This document shows, in pieces, positions 6,972 to 14,887 of a stretch of DNA of 28,059 bases. Position numbers and translations under genes: made by a program. Source of the DNA: an uncultured Eubacteriales bacterium. Lineage in GTDB: Bacteria > Bacillota > Clostridia > Lachnospirales > Lachnospiraceae. The stretch covers positions 1-28,059 of the forward strand of contig UQVN01000010.1 of the NCBI GenBank assembly GCA_900544525.1, given 5' to 3'. Positions within the stretch are counted from its first letter, which is position 1, and each line of letters opens with the position of its first letter. Below the pieces are notes generated by a model. That model saw only the letters and a program-made list of their open reading frames with translations. It searched no databases and was not told the origin of the DNA.

Positions 6972-9425
6972 CTATTCTATTCCCCGTTTCCAGTGTCCTC
7001 TAATAAAGTCTTTTTCTTCGATTTGAACTTCCTTGTTATGTCTCCAAATAGCAATGATTTCTTTCAATCGTTTTTCTATCTGCTCTTTTGTTTCATCGAC
7101 AAATTGAAGTCTCAATCTTTTAACATTCAGTTCTTCTATCTGCTCTTTCTTATCATATAAACAAAGTGGTTTATCACTATAAATGGTATTATAACAATAT
7201 TTGCATTGATTTATTACAAAGAATTCACTCTGCTTTCGATCGATAAGCACAACTGGTTTGGATTCTCCGATACAACCCTTGGTCTGTTTCCACTGGCATT
7301 GTGCAGATACCATAAGAGGTAATCTACCATATACAACTAACTCTGCCTGTTGATAGTTCATCTGCTTCAATTCATTATAATTTAATTCAATAGGAAGTAC
7401 TGTTGTCACTTTTTCCCCGAAGGCATTTTGTTTATAAAATTGTTCTGCTTCATGATTATACTGATAAATGGTATGATCAAGCACCCATTCTTTTTCACTT
7501 CCCAAAAAGGCATCGTTCTTTTTCTTTCTTTCTTGATATCCATCCAATAATCGAATATACTCTTCCAAATTTCGAATCACATATCCATCAAATGCATCAG
7601 AAAAAATAGCTTCTTGTTCTTTCTCCCATTCCCTTTGGGCTTCTAATCGGAAAATTTGAGGCAGTGCTAAATAACATTTCTTTCCTGCTCTATGAATTTT
7701 CTTTGCCATTTCTACCGCTTGTTTCATCGTAATCGCTACTAATTCTAAAGCAATAATCCCAACTTCTTCATAAGCAAGAACGGTATCTAATTGTTCTTCT
7801 TTTAAAATAGAAACTGTAATTTCTTTTTCTTCGTTTCTATTTCTTACCTCTACTTCCTTTATTTCCATTTCGTTTTCTTGATTTTTAGGAAGGGCTTTCT
7901 TTTCTCTTCGATAACTCTTAGCTTTTTCTTCTTCCCACTTTTGAATTCCTTGTCTTCTTAATTCTTTTACCGCTTGTACTGGTAAGAAAACGCTTCCTTC
8001 TACCTTGACATTTAGCTCTTCAAAGTAATATTCGGTTCCACCTGTTTTATTTAGCAGTCCCCTCAATTTTTCTACATCCATTGGTTGTTTTTGAGCACTT
8101 TGAACAATGTCACCTTCCACTGTAACAGAAATATCTTGTGAAAAAATGGTTAACTTTGCCCTTTTTCCCTCTTGGAAATCTCCTTCACCGAAAAGTCCAA
8201 TCCGATTTTGTTCCTCATTCCATTCTTTTTTCATTTCTTCAATGAGATATTTATTTTTCATTCGATAAATCGGCTGTCCTACTCGAAGTTTCTTTAAATT
8301 ATTGGCATTTAAAGAGACCATCTCACCTTTTTTACTATTAAGAGGTGATGTCAGTTCACAAAGGGCTATCTCGCCTTGTCGCACTTCTAATACATCTTTT
8401 TGGTGAAGTTCTTCTTCGGACACAAAGAAAATTTGATTTCCTTTTATTTTTGAAATTTTCCCAAGGAAGAGACCTTGATGATTCGGTCTTTTCATTGACA
8501 TCATATCTTTTCCATTATGTTTTGTGTAATAACCATCTGTGAAACCACCTCGATTATAAAGCTCCATTAATTGTTTATAATCTTTTTCTTCCACATGAAA
8601 TGGCTTCTTTGGATCGGCAAAATATTGATCCACATATTTTCGATACATTCCTGTCACTGCCGCCACATATTCTGGCTTTTTCATTCGGCCTTCTATCTTA
8701 AAGGAATCAATTCCTGCTTCTACCATCTGTGGAATTTCATCAATGGCACAGAGATCTTTTGGACTCAAACGATATGTCTCATCTTTTTTTCCAATCGCAT
8801 TTCCTTTTTCATCTTTTAAGTCATAAGGAAGTCTACATGGTTGTGCACACCGTCCTCGATTTCCACTTCTTCCGCCGATCATACTGCTTAATAAGCATTG
8901 ACCAGAATAACAATAGCAAAGAGCTCCATGTACAAAAGATTCAATTTCTAATCCACAAGCCTCTTTTATTGCTCGAATTTCTTTCAAAGATAATTCTCTT
9001 GCTGGAACAATTCTCGTCACTCCACACTTTTTTAAAAATCTCGCTGTTTCGGTACTTGTCACAGTCATCTGTGTACTAGCATGAAGTGGAAGTTCTGGAA
9101 AATGTTCATGCAGGAATCGAAGCACTCCCATATCTTGAACAATCACAGCATCCAATCCTTGTTCATAAAAAGGAAGGATATAATCATAGAGTTGTTCTTC
9201 CAATTCATGATTTTTTAGTAACGTATTCACCGTTAAATAAATATGTTTTCCATGATAATGAACATAATCAATGGCTTCTTTTAATTTCTCAGTTGTAAGA
9301 TTTCCAGCAAATGCCCTAGCTCCAAACGCAGGACCTCCTAGGTACACTGCGTCTGCACCATTTGCAATGGCTGCTAAAAGGCTTTCATAAGAACCTGCTG
9401 GAGATAAAATTTCAGGTTTTTTCAT
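6972..9425 (-). CDS. U32-family (collagenase-like) protein, probable RNA-hydroxylation type
   Basis: Annotated historically as a peptidase. Characterised relatives (RlhA, TrhP, UbiU/V) are iron-sulfur proteins that hydroxylate RNA bases or quinone precursors using prephenate-linked chemistry. The N-terminal TIM-barrel half is typical: LSPAGSYESLLAAIANGADAV at residues 8-28 (first part of the signature), and the U32 signature ESFVHGALCYCYSGQCLLS at 162-180. Cysteines 170, 177, 193 and perhaps 226 are candidate [4Fe-4S] ligands. At 817 residues it is much longer than the ~400-residue short forms and resembles the long RlhA-like forms. The far C-terminus carries an extra QCKYC motif and a later Cys that could bind another metal. 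The start at 9425 has AGGAAG about 8 bases upstream. It sits between the ZapA-like gene and the ftsW-like gene. Substrate (tRNA or rRNA) is undetermined. Confidence 0.85.
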   Translation of the reverse strand: MKKPEILSPAGSYESLLAAIANGADAVYLGGPAFGARAFAGNLTTEKLKEAIDYVHYHGKHIYLTVNTLLKNHELEEQLYDYILPFYEQGLDAVIVQDMGVLRFLHEHFPELPLHASTQMTVTSTETARFLKKCGVTRIVPARELSLKEIRAIKEACGLEIESFVHGALCYCYSGQCLLSSMIGGRSGNRGRCAQPCRLPYDLKDEKGNAIGKKDETYRLSPKDLCAIDEIPQMVEAGIDSFKIEGRMKKPEYVAAVTGMYRKYVDQYFADPKKPFHVEEKDYKQLMELYNRGGFTDGYYTKHNGKDMMSMKRPNHQGLFLGKISKIKGNQIFFVSEEELHQKDVLEVRQGEIALCELTSPLNSKKGEMVSLNANNLKKLRVGQPIYRMKNKYLIEEMKKEWNEEQNRIGLFGEGDFQEGKRAKLTIFSQDISVTVEGDIVQSAQKQPMDVEKLRGLLNKTGGTEYYFEELNVKVEGSVFLPVQAVKELRRQGIQKWEEEKAKSYRREKKALPKNQENEMEIKEVEVRNRNEEKEITVSILKEEQLDTVLAYEEVGIIALELVAITMKQAVEMAKKIHRAGKKCYLALPQIFRLEAQREWEKEQEAIFSDAFDGYVIRNLEEYIRLLDGYQERKKKNDAFLGSEKEWVLDHTIYQYNHEAEQFYKQNAFGEKVTTVLPIELNYNELKQMNYQQAELVVYGRLPLMVSAQCQWKQTKGCIGESKPVVLIDRKQSEFFVINQCKYCYNTIYSDKPLCLYDKKEQIEELNVKRLRLQFVDETKEQIEKRLKEIIAIWRHNKEVQIEEKDFIRGHWKRGIE

Positions 9426-9499
9426 GTTATTTTCTTCCTATTTTCTTTTTATTGCTTATTTCCTTTATATCTTATTTGTGTTTCACTTGGATGGATTTC

Positions 9500-12400
9500 T
9501 CAGTTTTTCTTTTTGTCATATTCTTGTTTCTTTCGTTGACTTTCCAAGCGCTTTAACGATTTTATTTGGACTTTTAAATCACTTTCTGACTTTTTCACAG
9601 TTTGAAGTTGATTTTTTAACTCTCCTTCTAATTTGTGGGCAGTACGAAGCTGTTCTTTTAATTCATGTTCGGAACGTTTTGTTATTTCTAACTGTCCTTT
9701 TACTTGTACCATCTCCATCTTTAAACTTTCTAGTTGTTCTCTTAATTTTCCATCGGATTTTGCAAAATCTTCTAATTGTTGTTTTAAAGTGCCTTCTGCT
9801 TTTAAATAAGCATCTACTTGTTCGATCTTATCCTCTAATTGTGCCACTTGTTTTTTCAGCTCTTGTTCTTGTGTTTGTTTTTCTTCTAATTGCTGTTTTA
9901 AAGAGGCAATCAGCTGTTTTTCTTTTTCTAGTTGTTGTTCAGAAGAAACACGTGTCTGCTCTTCTTTTTCTAACTGGAGTATAAGGTTTTTCTTTTCTTC
10001 CTCAGAGCATTTTACAGCTTCTTCCAAATCTATATTTGCTCTCTTATAATCCTCTAATCTTCGTTTTAAACTGTTTTCCAATTTTCTACAGTCATCTAAT
10101 TGGCTCTTTCCTTCTCTTTCTTGCTTTTGGCTTTGCTCTAATTTTGCCTTTAATGATTGTTCTTCTTTCTTACTCTCTTCTAACTGTCTCTTTAGACTCT
10201 CTTCACTTACTCGGTATCCTTCTAGCTGTGCTCTTAAACTACGCTCTAGTCGTTTGAAACTATCAAATTGTCTTTGAAGATTTCCCTCTTCTTTTTGAAG
10301 AGCAATAGCTTTCTGGTTCCATGTATTTTTTTCCTGTTCAGAAAGTTGTAACTGTTCTTTTAAACGTCCCTCTTCTTCTCTTAGGTTAGCCAACTGCTGC
10401 ATGAATTTCTCTTCTTTTTCTTTAGCTGCTTGTTTTACCGTTTCTAATTGAATCGTCAAGAACTGTTCTGACTCTGCTGTATGTTTTAATTGTGCCTTTA
10501 ATGTGTCTTCTGTCTTTTGTTGTTCTTTTACTTGTCGTTCTAATTCAATTTCTTTCTTTTTAGAAAGTTCTAACTCTTCTTTTAAACGAAGTTCTGATGT
10601 TTCTAATGTTGTAATACGCTCTTTCAAAACTTCATTTGTTTCTTTATTTTTATCTAATTGATTTTTTAAATCTTCTTCTGAATTTTGGTGATATTTCAAC
10701 GTCTGTTGCAATTTAGCATTGGAATTTTTCAATTCTTCTTGCTCTTCCATAAGAACACTTTTTTCTTGTTTTGCTACTTGTAAATTTTGTTGTAATTGTA
10801 ATACAGTAGTATTCTTACTTTCCACTTCTTCTTTTAAATGCAATTCCTCTTTCTTCATAGAGTCTAATTGGCTATTTAAAGTAGCTTCTTTTTCTTTGCT
10901 AACATTTAATTGTTTTCTTAATTCTTCTTCTACTTCTCTGCTTTTCTTTAATTCACTCTTGATAGAATCTTCTTTTTTCTTTGCTTCTTCTAATTGCTCT
11001 TTCATCTCTTTTTGAACTGCTTGATCTGCTTTCCTCTTTTCTTTCAGTTCTTTTATTTCATCAAGAGCTTTTTTAAGTTCTTCTTCTAAATTGAGTTCCC
11101 TATCTTTCATTCCTTTTAAAGTATCTTGATAGTTTTTCTGTGTAACTTCATACTCTTTTAACTGTTGTTTTAACTCAGTTTCTACTTGCACTTTTGATTC
11201 TAGCTGAGACTTTAATGTATGTTCATTCTCTTTACTTGCTTCTAATTGTTCTTTTAATGTGCATTCGTTTTCTTTACTTACTTCTAAGTCTTTCTTTAAT
11301 GCACTCTCATTTTCTTTTTCTACGACTAATTGTTCTTTTAAAGTACTTTCGGCTTGTCGGCTAATCTCTAATTGCTTTTTCAGACTATTTTCTAATTTCT
11401 TACTTGTCTCTAACTGTTCTTTTAAACTCTCTTCTGTCTTTTTTCCTACCTCGATTTGAGATTTTAATTCTGTTTCAGTCTTTTTACTTACCTCTAATTG
11501 ACTTTTTAAACTCTCTTCTGCCTTTTTCTCTGCCTCGATTTGAGATTTTAATTCTGTTTCAGTCTTTTTGCTCGCCTCTAACTGACTTTTTAATGTCTCT
11601 TCTGCCTTTTTCCCTGTCTCGATTTGGGTTCTTAATTCTGTTTCTGTCTTTTTGCTCGCCTCTAACTGACTTTTTAATGTCTCTTCTGCCTTTTTCCCTG
11701 CCTCGATTTGGGATTTTAATTCTGTTTCTGTCTTTTTACTTACCTCTAACTGACTTTTTAAACTCTCTTCCGCTTTTTTCCCTGCCTCGATTTGGGTTCT
11801 TAATTCTGTTTCTGTCTTTTTGCTTGCCTCTAGCTGATTTTTTAAACTCTCTTCTGTCTTTTTCCCTGTCCCGATTTGGGTTCTTAATTCTGTTTCTGTC
11901 TTTTTGCTTGCCTCTAACTGATTTTTTAAACTCTCTTCTGTCTTTTTCCCTGCCTCGATTTGGGTTCTTAATTCTGTTTCAGTCTTTTTGCTTGCCTCTA
12001 ACTGATTTTTTAAACTCTCTTCTGTCTTTTTCCCTGTCCCGATTTGGTTTCTTAATTCTGTTTCAGTCTTTTTGCTCGCCTCAAACTGGAGCTTTAATTT
12101 TCCTTCGGCATCTTTTAAAACACGAACCTGCTCTTTAAAATAAGATTCTGATTTTCGAATTGTATCAACTTGTAATTTTAAGTTGTTTTCTGATTTTTTT
12201 GAATCTTCCAATTTAATGCGCAACTCTTGTTCCGTTTTCTTTAATGTTTGAACTTCCTCTTCCAAACTTTCCTTTTTCTTCACGACATCTGACAGTTGTT
12301 GTTGTAAGCTAGATTCTGATTTTTGAGCCGTATTCACTTGATTTTTTAATGTAATTTCTGATTTCTTTAGTGTCTCTAACTGCTCTTTTAAAGAAAGTTC

Positions 12401-13060
12401 TACCTTTTTAGCAACCCCTAACTGAGAACGAAAATCATTTTCTGATTTTTTTACTTGTTCTAATTGAGCCTTATATTCTCCCTCAGATTTTTTTAACAAC
12501 CCTAATTGCGATTTTAAATCATTCTCTGTCTTTTGAGCAGTATTTAATTGTTCTTTATATTGTTGTTCCCTCTTTAAAGAAGCTTCCAAATTCCCTTTAT
12601 ACTGTTGCTCTGATTTTTTCGCGTTTGTTAACTGCGCTTCTATTTCCTTTTCCTTTTTTTGCACTTCTTGCAACTGCTGATATGCTTCCACTTCTTTTTG
12701 TTTGGAAGCATTCATTTTTTCTTGAAGCTCTGCTTCTTTTTTCTTAGCATTTTCTAACTGAAGTTGCTTTTGAATAAAATCGTGTTTAATATCATATAGT
12801 TTCTTCTCATTGGAAACTAATTCTTTTTCTTTTTCTTCTAATTCTCTCGTGGCTTTAAAATAATCATCCGATATATTTAATGATAATAAAAGTTCTTGAT
12901 ATTCTCTCGTCTGTTTTCGATAAACATCTGTATTTTTTAGCGCTTCAATTTTTTCATTTAAGTAGGAAGCAACGCGTTGCATGTAATCACTGCTTTCATC
13001 TCCTGCTACCGTAATTACTTGTCCATTGATCACTACTTGTACATTATTCTTTTCCGCCAT
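9500..13060 (-). CDS. giant ZapA-like protein: N-terminal ZapA domain plus ~1080-residue 14-mer-repeat coiled coil
   Basis: ZapA is a small cytosolic protein that bundles FtsZ filaments. Residues 5-80 fit that family: a beta-hairpin start (VQVVINGQVITVAGDES), a helix (YMQRVASYLNEKIEAL) and the NISDDYFK helix leading into a coiled coil. What follows is not normal for ZapA. From residue 104 to about 1181 the chain is a 14-residue repeat, roughly xxKKxExxLKxQLE. There are 55 units in exact register (104-873), a 32-residue segment (874-905), 13 units (906-1087), a 10-residue unit (1088-1097) and 6 more units, then a basic tail. No membrane or export signal is visible. The ATG at 13060 is chosen because GGAGG lies 6 bases before it; it lies inside the end of ruvB (17-base overlap). 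An upstream in-frame ATG at 13105 lacks a site. Length is 1186 residues versus about 80-150 for ordinary ZapA. The ZapA call rests on motif recognition; the function of the extension is unknown. Confidence 0.8.
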   Translation of the reverse strand: MAEKNNVQVVINGQVITVAGDESSDYMQRVASYLNEKIEALKNTDVYRKQTREYQELLLSLNISDDYFKATRELEEKEKELVSNEKKLYDIKHDFIQKQLQLENAKKKEAELQEKMNASKQKEVEAYQQLQEVQKKEKEIEAQLTNAKKSEQQYKGNLEASLKREQQYKEQLNTAQKTENDLKSQLGLLKKSEGEYKAQLEQVKKSENDFRSQLGVAKKVELSLKEQLETLKKSEITLKNQVNTAQKSESSLQQQLSDVVKKKESLEEEVQTLKKTEQELRIKLEDSKKSENNLKLQVDTIRKSESYFKEQVRVLKDAEGKLKLQFEASKKTETELRNQIGTGKKTEESLKNQLEASKKTETELRTQIEAGKKTEESLKNQLEASKKTETELRTQIGTGKKTEESLKNQLEASKKTETELRTQIEAGKKAEESLKSQLEVSKKTETELKSQIEAGKKAEETLKSQLEASKKTETELRTQIETGKKAEETLKSQLEASKKTETELKSQIEAEKKAEESLKSQLEVSKKTETELKSQIEVGKKTEESLKEQLETSKKLENSLKKQLEISRQAESTLKEQLVVEKENESALKKDLEVSKENECTLKEQLEASKENEHTLKSQLESKVQVETELKQQLKEYEVTQKNYQDTLKGMKDRELNLEEELKKALDEIKELKEKRKADQAVQKEMKEQLEEAKKKEDSIKSELKKSREVEEELRKQLNVSKEKEATLNSQLDSMKKEELHLKEEVESKNTTVLQLQQNLQVAKQEKSVLMEEQEELKNSNAKLQQTLKYHQNSEEDLKNQLDKNKETNEVLKERITTLETSELRLKEELELSKKKEIELERQVKEQQKTEDTLKAQLKHTAESEQFLTIQLETVKQAAKEKEEKFMQQLANLREEEGRLKEQLQLSEQEKNTWNQKAIALQKEEGNLQRQFDSFKRLERSLRAQLEGYRVSEESLKRQLEESKKEEQSLKAKLEQSQKQEREGKSQLDDCRKLENSLKRRLEDYKRANIDLEEAVKCSEEEKKNLILQLEKEEQTRVSSEQQLEKEKQLIASLKQQLEEKQTQEQELKKQVAQLEDKIEQVDAYLKAEGTLKQQLEDFAKSDGKLREQLESLKMEMVQVKGQLEITKRSEHELKEQLRTAHKLEGELKNQLQTVKKSESDLKVQIKSLKRLESQRKKQEYDKKKN
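9503..12751 (-). repeat. 42-bp coding repeat array (14-residue units) of the ZapA-like gene
   Basis: The whole region encodes 14-residue units of consensus xxKKxExxLKxQLE. Counting by hand gives 74 units, broken only by a 32-residue segment (10346-10441) and a 10-residue unit (9770-9799). Leu or Ile is nearly fixed at positions 9 and 13 of the unit and Glu at position 6. Most units have diverged strongly from each other in DNA and protein; the central block has not. Confidence 0.85.
11408..12079 (-). repeat. eight near-identical 84-bp tandem repeats
   Basis: Residues 328-551 of the ZapA-like protein are eight copies of a 28-residue double unit: ASKKTETELRxQI(E/G) followed by (A/T)GKKxEE(S/T)LKxQLE. 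Copies differ at only a few codons, and the DNA on + shows the same pyrimidine-rich block recurring every 84 bases. The near identity against a diverged background indicates recent duplication or gene conversion. Copy number may differ between strains or be collapsed in short-read assemblies. Confidence 0.9.
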
Positions 13061-14054
13061 ATGCTGCCTCCATTCCAAAATGTTCATATGCTTCAAGAGA
13101 AGCAACTCTTCCTCTTGGTGTTCTTAAAATAAGTCCATTTTGTATTAAATATGGTTCATATACATCTTCAATTGTTCCCGAATCTTCTCCAATTGCTGCC
13201 GCAATGGTATCCAGTCCAACAGGACCACCATGAAATTTTTCAATCATTGTAAGCAAAATGCCTCGATCAATATGATCAAGACCTAAGGAATCCACCTCTA
13301 ACGCATTCAAAGCATCTTTCGCTACTTCATATGTAATGATACCATCATATTTTACTTCTGCAAAGTCTCTCACTCGACGCAGCAAACGGTTTGCTAGTCT
13401 TGGAGTTCCTCTTGATCTACGAGCAATCTCTAACGCTCCCGATTCTTCGATTTCTACATTCATGACACCAGCAGAACGTATTACAATTGTTGTCAGTTCC
13501 TCCACTTTATAAAATTCTAAGCGATTGACAACTCCAAATCGATCCCGTAAAGGAGCTGTCAACATCCCTGCTCTCGTTGTAGCTCCTACAAGGGTAAAGC
13601 GTGGTAAATCAAGGCGAATGGAACGAGCTGTAGGCCCTTTTCCAATCATAATATCAATGGCAAAATCCTCCATGGCTGGATAAAGCACTTCTTCTACTTG
13701 ACGATTTAAGCGATGAATTTCGTCAATAAAAAGTACATCCCCTTCTGCTAATCCATTTAAAATGGCCGCAATTTCCCCTGGTTTTTCAATCGCTGGTCCA
13801 GAAGTGATTTTTAAATTCACTTCCATTTCGTTTGCAATAATTCCTGCAAGAGTCGTTTTTCCAAGTCCAGGTGGTCCATAAAGCAAAACATGATCAAGCG
13901 ATTCTTTTCTCTGTTTTGCAGCATCGATAAATACTTGCAAATTATTTTTTACTTTTTCCTGTCCTATATATTCCACTAACTTTTGAGGTCTTAAACTTCC
14001 CTCAACTGTGATATCTTCTTGGATCAGTTCTGTTGTGATAATCCTTTTTTCCAT
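13044..14054 (-). CDS. ruvB: Holliday junction branch migration DNA helicase RuvB
   Basis: AAA+ motor that drives branch migration of Holliday junctions as hexamers loaded by RuvA during recombinational repair. The 336-residue length is normal. Walker A is GPPGLGKTT (residues 60-68), Walker B is LFIDEIHRL (D111, E112), a GATTRAG segment follows, and the C-terminal winged-helix DNA-binding domain is present (LRTPRGRVA near the end). The ATG at 14054 follows AAAGGTG with about 6 bases spacing, 19 bases after the ruvA stop. The last codons overlap the start of the ZapA-like gene, so repair and division-related genes are transcribed and probably translated together. Confidence 0.98.
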   Translation of the reverse strand: MEKRIITTELIQEDITVEGSLRPQKLVEYIGQEKVKNNLQVFIDAAKQRKESLDHVLLYGPPGLGKTTLAGIIANEMEVNLKITSGPAIEKPGEIAAILNGLAEGDVLFIDEIHRLNRQVEEVLYPAMEDFAIDIMIGKGPTARSIRLDLPRFTLVGATTRAGMLTAPLRDRFGVVNRLEFYKVEELTTIVIRSAGVMNVEIEESGALEIARRSRGTPRLANRLLRRVRDFAEVKYDGIITYEVAKDALNALEVDSLGLDHIDRGILLTMIEKFHGGPVGLDTIAAAIGEDSGTIEDVYEPYLIQNGLILRTPRGRVASLEAYEHFGMEAAYGGKE

Positions 14055-14073
14055 GTTGTCACCTTTTTCTTAT

Positions 14074-14670
14074 TTACATTAATTTTTTAAGAGCTAATTT
14101 TAAAAGACTTTCTGTATCCATAGCTTCATTGCCTTCAACAGAAGAAATGGCCCTTAACGCTTCTGCATTGGAATATCCTAAACTCACCAATGCTAGTGTT
14201 GCTTCGGTTTTACTATCCTCTTTATTTTCTTCTTCCATTGGCTCCTCTTCCCATTTTAAGGCATCTTCTAATTTCATTTTGTCTTTTAGCTCTATAATTA
14301 AGCGTTCTGCACTTTTCTTTCCAATCCCAGGAGCTTTTGAAATCGTTTTAACATCTTGGCTCAATACTGCAAACCGTAATTCATTTACTGATAATGTAGA
14401 TAAAATGGCAAGCGCTGCCTTTGGCCCAATTCCATTGATTCCAATCAATAGTTGAAACGTCTGCAATTCCTCTTTATCTGAAAATCCAAATAAAGAAAGG
14501 GCATCCTCTCTCACATATAAATAAGTATATATTTTCATTTGACTTCCACGTTTTGGAAGCCCCATTAACAGGCGACCTGTTGTCTTTATATCATAACCGA
14601 TTCCATTATTTTCTATAATAATGCCATCGTCTATTGTATCTTCTAATGTTCCTTTTATGTATGAAATCAT
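14074..14670 (-). CDS. ruvA: Holliday junction DNA helicase subunit RuvA
   Basis: Tetrameric protein that binds four-way DNA junctions and recruits RuvB. The 198 residues show the usual order: an N-terminal OB-fold starting MISYIKGTLED, two helix-hairpin-helix motifs (LIGINGIGPKAALAIL and APGIGKKSAERLIIELKDKM), an acidic linker and the small C-terminal RuvB-binding domain. The ATG at 14670 has GGAGG about 7-8 bases upstream. It is the first gene of a six-gene minus-strand cluster. A sigma-A promoter and a partial LexA-like palindrome lie directly before it. Confidence 0.98.
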   Translation of the reverse strand: MISYIKGTLEDTIDDGIIIENNGIGYDIKTTGRLLMGLPKRGSQMKIYTYLYVREDALSLFGFSDKEELQTFQLLIGINGIGPKAALAILSTLSVNELRFAVLSQDVKTISKAPGIGKKSAERLIIELKDKMKLEDALKWEEEPMEEENKEDSKTEATLALVSLGYSNAEALRAISSVEGNEAMDTESLLKLALKKLM

Positions 14671-14685
14671 CTTGTTTCCTCCGTT

Positions 14686-14699
14686 CGAACATACTTACG
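14686..14699 (-). promoter_or_regulatory. partial LexA (SOS) operator-like palindrome before ruvA
   Basis: The + sequence CGAACATACTTACG matches the Gram-positive LexA box CGAAC-RNRY-GTTCG at 12 of 14 positions by eye. It has one perfect half-site and one degenerate half-site. It overlaps the inferred transcription start and lies just upstream of the ribosome binding site. ruvAB are SOS genes in many bacteria. The degenerate half makes this a candidate only. Confidence 0.4.
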
Positions 14700-14702
14700 A
14701 AA

Positions 14703-14731
14703 ATTATATCATAATCCCCTCTTGATTTCTA
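14703..14731 (-). promoter_or_regulatory. promoter of the ruvA operon
   Basis: On the minus strand TAGAAA (14731-14726) and a perfect TATAAT (14708-14703) are separated by 17 bases. The predicted start lies near 14696, about 25 bases before the ruvA ATG. It is the only clear promoter seen before the six co-directional genes down to the penicillin-binding protein. Confidence 0.65.
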
Positions 14732-14887
14732 GGTTATAAAGCAGATTCGTTTTTCTTTTCCTTCCTAAAGTAACACAAAATCTTAGTGCCGTATTTTTCT
14801 TGATAAATGCTCGTTTTTAAATCTCTTCTTTTCTTCTCATTGTGAATGTATTATACTATAACTGTAAAATTTATTTTGGAGGATACT

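Noticed and set aside
9424..9984. Hydrophobic plus-strand open frame at the end of the ZapA-like gene
   Set aside because: Antisense shadow of a Lys/Glu-rich coding region, which always reads as Leu/Phe-rich on the other strand.
11408..12079. CRISPR-like regular repeats
   Set aside because: Repeats are contiguous with no spacers, are multiples of codons and continue a coding coiled-coil pattern.
11404..12138. Long plus-strand open frame opposite the repeat block
   Set aside because: It is the complementary strand of the 84-bp repeats and simply inherits their periodicity; no ribosome site and a low-complexity Leu/Phe/Ser product.
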